Source: Pollenia angustigena
Taxonomy: Eukaryota > Arthropoda > Insecta > Diptera > Polleniidae
Length of the DNA stretch: 64,000 bases
Direction of reading: 5' to 3'
Assembly: GCA_930367215.1 (NCBI GenBank)
Contig: OV884057.1
Span: 202,419,621 to 202,483,620, forward strand
The notes under the pieces are model-generated. The model made no database searches. It saw only the letters and a program-made list of their open reading frames with translations, and was not told where the DNA came from. A program made the translations under genes and the position numbers. Position 1 is the first letter of the stretch; every line of letters starts with the position of its first letter. This document shows, one piece after another, positions 57,067-64,000 of the stretch.

Positions 57067-58045
57067 AGGGCCCAACCACAATGTGCTTAAGTTGGCTTAA
57101 GCGAATGAGCGAATACATGTAAATTATATGAGACAAACCATATTGAACTTAAGGAAACTTTTTGCTAAGTTTAATGAAACTGTCATTTGCTTAAGCAAGG
57201 TGCGAATCTTATCGCATATTCCGTACGGAATTAAATGTTTTTATACCCACACCACAATAGTGCAGAGGGTATTATGCATTTGTGCTGATGTGTGTAACAC
57301 CTTAAAATAGTGGTCCTAGACCCACCATAAAGTATACCGATCTACTCAGAATAACTTTCTGAGTCGAACTAACGATGTCCGTCCGGCTGGCTGGCTGGCT
57401 GTCCATGTAACCTTGTGAGCAAAGTACAGGTCGCAACTTTCGAGATAATTTGATAAGATTTAGGTCATAGGTTCTCTCATAGGCACAAGGACCAAACCTA
57501 TTGAAAATGGGCCGAATCGTAGGACCACGAGGGAAGATAGGAGGAAATTTCTTCCTCTCAGAAACCATCAAACCGATTTTAATGAAATTTAAAACATAGA
57601 TAGAACCATATCTATATGGACACAAAATGTATAAATTTATAAAAAAAATCGGACTACGAGAGGAGAAAGGGGCAATTTCTGCCTCTCAAACCGATTTTAA
57701 TTAAATTTAAAACATAGATGGATCCATATCTATAGGGACACATTAGCTATACAGTTTTTAAAAAATAGGACCACAAGGGGAGGCAGGGGCCAACTTCTGC
57801 CTCTTACAAACTTTCAAACCGATTTTCACGAAGTTAATAAACATAGATAAATCAATATTTACATGGACACATAAGCATGATGTGTTTTTAAATACTGTGG
57901 TGTAGGGTATCATATGGTCGGGCTTGACCGACTATACTTTTGTACTTGTTTTATTTTGTTTTTGTTTTCTTAAATAAGTACATTTGAGAGACTTTTTGTT
58001 AATTTTTGACAGTAGATTAAGCAAGACTATGCATATTATGGTCCT
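57067..58045. mobile_element. Composite MITE F, copy 2, carrying family C
   Basis: In opposite orientation to copy 1, it has the same right arm (57067-57241: GTGCTTAAGTTGGCTTAAGC through CCGTACGGAATTAAATG) and left arm (57951-58045: AAGTACATTTGAGAGACTTT through GCATATTATGG). Between the arms lies a family C repeat (57242-57949), where copy 1 has family A. The end flanks are ATT and TTA, so the target duplication is not exact here. Confidence 0.78.
57242..57949 (+). mobile_element. Hairpin-ended repeat, family C, copy 3
   Basis: It starts TATACCCACACCAC, with GTCCGTCCGGCTGGCTGG near 57377, three tandem AACCGATTTTAATGAAATTT-type units, hairpin GTCGGGCTTGACCGAC and end TTGTACTTGT. It is nearly colinear with copy 1 at 13126-13826. 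Confidence 0.78.
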
Positions 58046-58049
58046 TTAC

Positions 58050-58780
58050 ACTTGAGCACATCTTAGAGGAATGCGTGGAAGATGAAAAAAACTTGTTTAC
58101 ATTTGCAACATCTTTGTCCAAGTTTAGACAACTGGAATTCTCTTTTGTTTTTTCATTCGCGGTCACACAGACGAACATGTTGCCGGTAACATTCCCCACG
58201 CGTAATTTGCTTCCAAGGACTTTGTTTCCCTTCCAAATGTTTCCCTGACTAAATGCGCACATGGGCACTTTCAGCATAAGCATTAGACTGGTCGCATCTT
58301 GTATGGGATTTTTTTTTTTTTTTAAATTTAAATGTTTGCGCTGCTTTAAATATGAGGTTTGGTGTAAGAAATCAAGTCCTAATTTTTCAGCTCAATCCGA
58401 CGGTGCCTAGTCGTGCCAAGTGGGGCCCAAAGTTCCCCATATGATAAAAAAAAACATCTTTTCTATCAGATCTTTATAGTAATACTAGTTGAAAAGCCGA
58501 AAATCAAAAATATGACTACGCTACGATCTTCGGCAGAGAAAGTACTTCAAGTGTGCCAAATTTCAGCTTCCTATGTCATCAGATGGCTTCAGAAAGTTGC
58601 AGAAAGAATAGGACATACATGCAAACATCCTGACATACTAAGAAATTATATATTGTATAGATAGATTAAAGTATTTGCAGTTTAATATTTTAGTATGATA
58701 CGAACGAAAGATTTTTAACTAATTATTACTAATTCGGGGTCGCTGAACCCAGTGGTGCTAGCCGTTTTTTTAGGTTAGCT
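58050..58780. other. No recognisable feature
   Basis: Short frames (58017-58283 minus, 58413-58664 plus) have no recognisable domain. There is a T run at about 58310-58322. No paired ends. Confidence 0.45.
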
Positions 58781-58784
58781 TTAG

Positions 58785-59215
58785 TTTTCGAGATATACCG
58801 TTATTTCGAAAATTAAGGATGTTGCACAACATATGTTCGCGCAACTCAAAAACGCTTTAGCTTATTGAAAAACTAAAAAAAACCGAAATTCGGCAATAAA
58901 ATTTACTTTAAGAAAGTTAAAACTTTTTTCTTCATATTGGCTTTGGTTTTCGAGATATACCGTTATTTCGAAAATTCGGGAGGTTGCATAACATATATTC
59001 GCGTAACTCAAAAACGCTTTAGTTTATTGAAAAACAAAAAAAACCGAAATTCGGCAATAAAATTTACTTTAAGAAAGTTAAAACTTTTTTCTTCATATTG
59101 GCTTTGGTTTTCGAGATATACCGTTATTTCGAAAATTAGGGAGGTTGCACAACATATATTCGCGTAACTCAAAAACGCTTTAGTTTATTGAAAAACTAAA
59201 AAAAAACGAAATTCC
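58785..59215. repeat. Tandem array, 161-162 bp unit, 2.7 copies
   Basis: The phrase TTTTCGAGATATACCGTTAT recurs at 58785, 58947 and 59108. Each unit also has TTCGCGYAACTCAAAAACGC and CCGAAATTCGGCAATAAAAT. The units are over 90% alike by eye, so this is a young duplication or the edge of a satellite. Confidence 0.88.
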
Positions 59216-59219
59216 GTGT

Positions 59220-60370
59220 ATGAGCAAATTAAAACTAAATAATTGACATTGCCGGCCTGCTCTTATATGTTTTTTTCTTACAGATGGTATATACATACTT
59301 GTAAACAAATTATTTGCTTTTTCTAGTGGTGAGACTAAAATAATCGAAAGATGTTGAATGAAACAACATGAGATAGGAACATGTTTAAGACGTGAAAGAA
59401 GATGTAAATTTTAAGCCCTGTACAATTCTTATGGGAAGATGGTAACATCTTTGCGATAAGATGAAAGATGCAAGATGTGAGCAATGGTAAAATGCCTGTT
59501 ACGGGAAAATTTCAATATCTTCACAAATTGATGGTAGATGTTGGATGTTGACAAGTGCAAAAAGGCTATAAACAAGCAAGCATAACAAAAAAGAGTACTA
59601 AAACTGACGTGGGTGCACCGTGTAATTTTTTTTTGATGAAAAAGTACTGAATATAATACAATATTATTAAATTTTCCATCACTGCTATACGAGCTCCTAC
59701 ATTTATTTCGTGATGTTTCTGATACGCTGTATTACTAAGTGTGATTTTTTGCACAGATAAACAGATTTTAAATTGTTTATACTAATTGAATACAATGCCA
59801 AATTCCGGTTTGTCGTAAATACAGAGATAGAGAGAGGCACAGACGGAAAATATAAATAAAAACTACTTAACTTACGTCCATAAAACGAAATTGCCACCTT
59901 AAATAATAAAAATGCACTCGAAAGCGCTTTAAGATAAAGACCGAAAAAAGTTACACAATTAAAGTTTAATACTAAAATTCGCACAGACACATAGTTAAGA
60001 ATATTTAAACATCTATTGTATAAAACTAGCACCTCTCTGTTAGTTTTATGACATGCCTAGGTAAAGATCTTGGTTGTAATGGAAATTAACAAAGAATTTC
60101 TAAAATAATGTGATAAATGATCGTAAAAGTGTCTTACATAAAAAATTGTTTGAGACACAGGTAATGAAATTGTGTTTACACAAAAGCCCTATTACATCGT
60201 AGTATTTGCAAAATGGTATAATTTACTCAATGACAACTCAATATACAGCATACTCTTTTTTTAATATGCCACACTTCAAACAAATACATAGTTCATATTT
60301 ACTGGCGGTACGCAACACTTAATTGCAAACCGGTTGCTAAAGTACGAAGTATGATCTTCGATTGGCGTAT
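59220..60370. other. No recognisable feature
   Basis: No gene-like frame is supported. The 109-codon minus frame at 59703-60032 is hydrophobic but shows no domain. No paired ends were found. Confidence 0.45.
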
Positions 60371-60378
60371 TGTAAGGC

Positions 60379-60677
60379 CATCGTCCAGACTTGCAATTTT
60401 TTAAAATTCTGCTTTGAAATTGCATAAGTGTCCAGATTATGAAATTCTACTTTTGCAATTTTTGTATTTTCATCTTGTCTTTCGTCTTCCCCTTTTCATA
60501 TTTTATATATAAATACAAATACACTTACAGCCAACTTCAAGTTAAAAATTGTGAGAATTAGAAAACAAAACAGAATTGCGGAGTACATGAAACTAGCTAC
60601 CCCTCCCCAATCTGCTCACCCCTCTCACCAATAACCTCAAGAATTGCTGCAACAAGAAATTGCAAATCTGAACGATG
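60379..60677. mobile_element. MITE with CATCGTCCAGACTTGCAATT ends
   Basis: The left end CATCGTCCAGACTTGCAATT and the right end read inward CATCGTTCAGATTTGCAATT agree at 18 of 20 positions. The interior has CCTCTCACCAATAACCTCAA, like the MITEs at 24626 and 37016. No clear flanking duplication. Confidence 0.65.
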
Positions 60678-60871
60678 ACAAACTAAACCAAAGTAGAAAT
60701 GGGAAAATTGAAAAAATAAATCGATATATATATATATATTGAAACGATATTTTTTTTAAAATATCGATATTTATTAATTATAAACATCGATAAATCGAAC
60801 TTATTTAGCTGATATTATTGTTACCAAATGTAAAAACTAAATATATGTACGTTAAGCAGTACGTCGTTTCC

Positions 60872-61489
60872 CCGTACCGCCTCTAATATAAAGTATTTTT
60901 GCAAGAAGGTTTCGAAAAATGTTTTTTTTTTTTGCCTTTTTAGTTTTTTTCGTTATATCTTAGGCCTTTACAGTCCGATCTTAAAGTATGATATATTAAT
61001 GTTTTTGTCTCGAGAAGACCAACGTTTTGGCATTAGGGGCCAAGTGTCAAGTGTCTCGTTCTAGTATTTATCTACCAGATCTCTGTTCGTACCACCCCAA
61101 TGTCAGAAAATTAAAGCTCGCAAAAAACTATTTAGCTTTTGCTAAGGAAGTAATTCGATAATTCCAGCAAAAACATTTTTAAATTTTATTATACAAAAAT
61201 AATTAAGATAAAATAAAATGTTGGAAATTTTGATCAGTCATATTTGGGTGAAGTGATTCAAGTTGGCTGTATTTTTGACGGATCCGTAGCTTAAAACAAA
61301 TATGACCTATGCGTTGGTAATTGGTGGCCGTCTTGAAAGATTCATGTACTACGTTAACATAAATTCTTGCTCTTCACCTCTGCCTGGCACATATGCTTCG
61401 CTGTCGAAGGCGCCATGTTTCAAATACGATGATGCAACAGTTGATAACATTTAACCATTCAGACATACTTTATATTAGAGGGGGTACGG
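60872..61489. mobile_element. TIR element with CCGTACCNCCTCTAATATAA ends
   Basis: The left end CCGTACCGCCTCTAATATAA then AGTA and the right end read inward CCGTACCCCCTCTAATATAA then AGTA differ at one base over 24. A left-half copy is at 47400-47700. No transposase and no clear flanking duplication. Confidence 0.78.
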
Positions 61490-61639
61490 CGACTTTTTTG
61501 CTTGTAAGGCGTTTCGCTCTAATGTGCCTCCATACTTATGTACAAATTTATTTTATGTATGTAATTTCATTGTAACTTTTTATTGTTTTTATATTTCAAA
61601 TTTAATTTTATCGCAATTATCTTTTTGGCAACACTGGTT

Positions 61640-62352
61640 TAAACAGCTGACGCACGTTTCGTGTTTTGTTTCACTGTCAAACATTTCAGTTTGGTCTAAA
61701 ATTTAACCATGAATCGTCTTACAAACGAACAACGCTTGCAAATTATTGAATTTTATTATCAAAATTTGTGCTCTGTTAAGAAAGTTCATCGCGCGCTACT
61801 TGTGTTCAGCGACGAAGCTCATTTTTGGCTCAATGGGTATGTTAATAAGCAGAATTGTCGATTTTGGAGTGAAGATCAGCCAGAAGCATTGCAAGAGCTA
61901 CCAATGCATCCTGAAAAAGTGGTTGCGGTTTATGGGCTAGTGGCATCATTGGACCGTACTTCTTCAAAGATGATGCGAATCGTAACGTAACTGTGAATGG
62001 TGAGCGCTACCGTGAGATGATATCCCAAAATGCAAGAGCTTGACTTGTATGACATGTGGTTTCACCAAGACCGTGCCACATGCCACACAGCACGCTTAAC
62101 AATGGACTTATTGAGAGGCGAGTTCGGTGAACATTTATTTCACGTTCGGGACCGGTCAATTGGCCGCCTAGATCGTGCGATTTAACGCCTTTAGACTATT
62201 TTTTGTGGGGCTATGTTAAAGCTCATGTCTATACACATATGCCCGCTTCAATTGACGCATTGGAAGACAACATTGAAGCATTTATTCATGAGATACCGGC
62301 CGAAATGTTGGAAAACATTAAGTTATATGGACCGTACTATCGATTCAAATAA
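61640..62352 (+). pseudogene. DD41D-type mariner transposase remnant 2
   Basis: It opens MNRLTNEQRLQIIEFYYQNL (helix-turn-helix start) at 61709, then joins directly to VFSDEAHFWLNGYVNKQNCR (first catalytic Asp), so most of the DNA-binding region is deleted. It continues with MHPEKVVAVYGL, NGERYREMIS, DMWFHQDRATCHTARLTMDL (second Asp) and LDYFLWGYVKAHVYTHMP (third Asp), with several frameshifts. The end is IPAEMLENIKLYGPYYRFK. A full family member of this text has about 41 residues between the second and third Asp, hence DD41D. The outer ends are not identified. Confidence 0.82.
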
Positions 62353-62489
62353 AGATTTCATGCATTTTTCTGAATTTAATGTGTTTTTGTTTTTAAACTT
62401 TCGTATAGCTCTTAAAAAATCACCCGATACATTAAAAACGAAAAATTCAAAAAAAAGAACAAAAAACTGTCCGCTTATGAAAAATTCAA

Positions 62490-63999
62490 ATGGGATTAAA
62501 TAAGTCGCGGAAATGACTTATTTAATCTAACCTTAAAATTTGAATTGCACTAGAAAAAGTACCAAGCTTAACAAACAATGTTTTTGATTGTTTAATTCAA
62601 ATAAGTATTCACCAGATATGTAGATCGTCTTCTTTTATTCGGCACTGCTAAATCTTAAGCTGAAGCAACCCTTTGGGATGACGATACTGCGGACGGCTGG
62701 AAAATCAAATACTTTAAAGCAATTATCGCAAATTCATTAAAAACTTTACAGAATCTTATTTTCTTTCTAAAAGTGTTGTATGTCGTTGTACATACATACG
62801 TATGTACTTAGTAGGAAGCAGGTTGGTTATTTGCTTTACACAAACAGACTATTGTTATACCTAGGGTAGCCAGATTTTGAATTCGGAAAAACAGTACATT
62901 GGTTATGAAACAACAGTACAATCAAGAAAAAAACAGTACATTTTTTTACAAAAGCATAACTATTTATAATAATATAATAACATAAAGAAATACACTTTAA
63001 AAGTATAACATCAAAGGTCCAATAAAATACATTTTATATCAAAGGAAAGATTTATATAAATGGTATATATACAAAATGACACCATTTGCGTTTATAAATC
63101 ATACATCACAAACAAAGCATTTGGCCATAGTACTATTTTCCAATGTAAAACGTGTTAATATCTAAGTTTATATTTAACTTAAAAAAACCTACTCATTGAT
63201 TGAGTTAGTAGAATTTAATTACATGGGGTCTTCACCTAAGATAATATCTGATATAATATGTGAGAGAACGTCGGCAGAATGAGAGAACAAGTTTCTTCAT
63301 ATTAATCTTAATCTTAAACAAGGGGAACACGTATCTTCCCAGTAAAAAATTTTAAGGTTTTCGGAAGCAAGAAAGTACAAGAGCGCTGATATATGCGCTG
63401 GCTATTACATACTACTTAGAAGCAACAGGGAAGCGAAAACCATTGAAGTCCATTTTTAATATAAGTAAATGAAAATTATTTAATAGCTTCGCATAATCCC
63501 TTATAAGTAAGAAGGTTGTAAGGGAGTAGTTGAAATGATTATTTAAAAGAAAACATTTTCGACCAAAGTTCAAAGTGCTTCTGTAAATCCCTTACATGGA
63601 AGCACGTTGTGTTGCAATGATTTCAAAATGTGTTTACGATTATTCCCGACATGTAATCGAAAACAACAGATGCTTAAAATTACTTCTTTTTTATTACGCA
63701 ATCAGTCGGCAAATTGTTTTTGAGCAGAGAGGACGCAAGCAAATTTTTGGGTGGTCAATTACAAGATTTGTTGTTGTTTTCTTTTTAATTTGCGTACAGT
63801 TTCGTTCTATTTTAAAAATTACATATTAACTGTGTTGTGTGTTTGTTTTGCTTTTTGTTCTTTTGCATAAGTTTTTGCTTCTATACTGTTGTATACAGTA
63901 TAGAAGCAATTAATTAAAGGTATGAAAGCTGCGGTTTTTGGAAGCTCTTCCTTCACGGAATAATGTAAGCCATGAAAAACGCAGTGAATTTACAAAAAA
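62490..63999. other. Mostly featureless end of window
   Basis: AAATTCAAATGGGATTAAAT and its near-complement form a hairpin at about 62488-62548. ACAGTACA occurs about three times at 62889-62940, after GGGTAGCCAGATTTTG, perhaps a transposon edge. The 77-codon frame at 63596-63829 shows no domain. No gene is supported. Confidence 0.5.
63877..63907. repeat. Perfect short hairpin
   Basis: GCTTCTATACTGT and ACAGTATAGAAGC pair as 13-bp arms around a five-base loop. No flanking T run makes it a terminator; its role is unknown. Confidence 0.7.
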
Positions 64000-64000
64000 G

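Noticed and set aside
13345..57625. Similar minus frames starting MCPYRYGSIYVLNF at 13345-13620, 48890-49318 and 57302-57625
   Set aside because: They fall on the tandem units of family C and recur only because the units do; no domain, and frames break differently in each copy.
1..64000. CRISPR arrays, bacterial operons, ribosome binding sites
   Set aside because: Spliced exons, LINEs, MITEs and microsatellites show eukaryotic nuclear DNA; no spaced direct-repeat array of CRISPR type is present.

Overview
The window is AT-rich nuclear DNA from an insect, most likely a higher (brachyceran) fly. This is inferred from the fly-type repeats with (GTCC)n and TA-rich cores, a Jockey-clade LINE, DD41D mariners and a split Ly6/uPAR gene. 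No bacterial gene layout, rRNA, CRISPR array or complete tRNA gene was seen. Almost everything recognisable is mobile DNA, much of it nested. The one credible host gene is a Ly6-type gene on the minus strand: its last two exons lie at 34520-34694 and 34163-34377, and its signal-peptide exon was not found with confidence.

Region by region. 0-2.4 kb: no gene. 2.4-4.4 kb: a hairpin-ended repeat (family A) and a MITE. 4.8-8.6 kb: a 5'-truncated Ty3/gypsy copy on the minus strand, split at its reverse transcriptase by a family B repeat. 8.9-13.0 kb: a second family B repeat holding a Transib (RAG1-like) transposon with both ends and a 5-bp target duplication. 13.1-13.8 kb: family C repeat. 14.8-19.0 kb: a decayed Jockey LINE split by a terminal-inverted-repeat (TIR) element. 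19.0-20.3 kb: a minus-strand RTE-like LINE fragment split by another inverted repeat. 20.6-27.3 kb: a series of inverted-repeat elements, several nested. 27.9-30.9 kb: a foldback element of 3000 bp with a LINE in one arm. 31-34 kb: AT-rich, few features. 34.2-35.9 kb: Ly6 exons and a second, related foldback element. 36-38.9 kb: MITEs, a decayed hAT-like copy and a mariner remnant. 38.95-40.2 kb: a non-autonomous Helitron with a 630-bp TATG array. 41.6-49.5 kb: MITEs, a composite element, an internally duplicated element, a hAT-like element and family C. 51-59.2 kb: family B and A repeats, a Tc1-type MITE, a second composite element and a 161-bp tandem array. 60.4-62.4 kb: two TIR elements and a second DD41D mariner. 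The last 1.6 kb holds nothing convincing.

Three patterns stand out. First, families A, B and C differ in sequence but share a design: a TATACCC palindrome at one end, a TA-rich/GTCC core, internal tandem units, and a hairpin about 12 nt before TTACTTGT at the other end. Two paralogous MITEs (42853-44295 and 57067-58045) carry different families, A and C, at the same internal position. Second, two foldback elements with 9-bp target duplications are built from short palindromes whose sequences differ between the elements by paired changes that keep the symmetry. Third, many small MITEs show clean 3-bp TAA/TTA/TCA duplications, and one is confirmed by a paralogous empty site in the same window.
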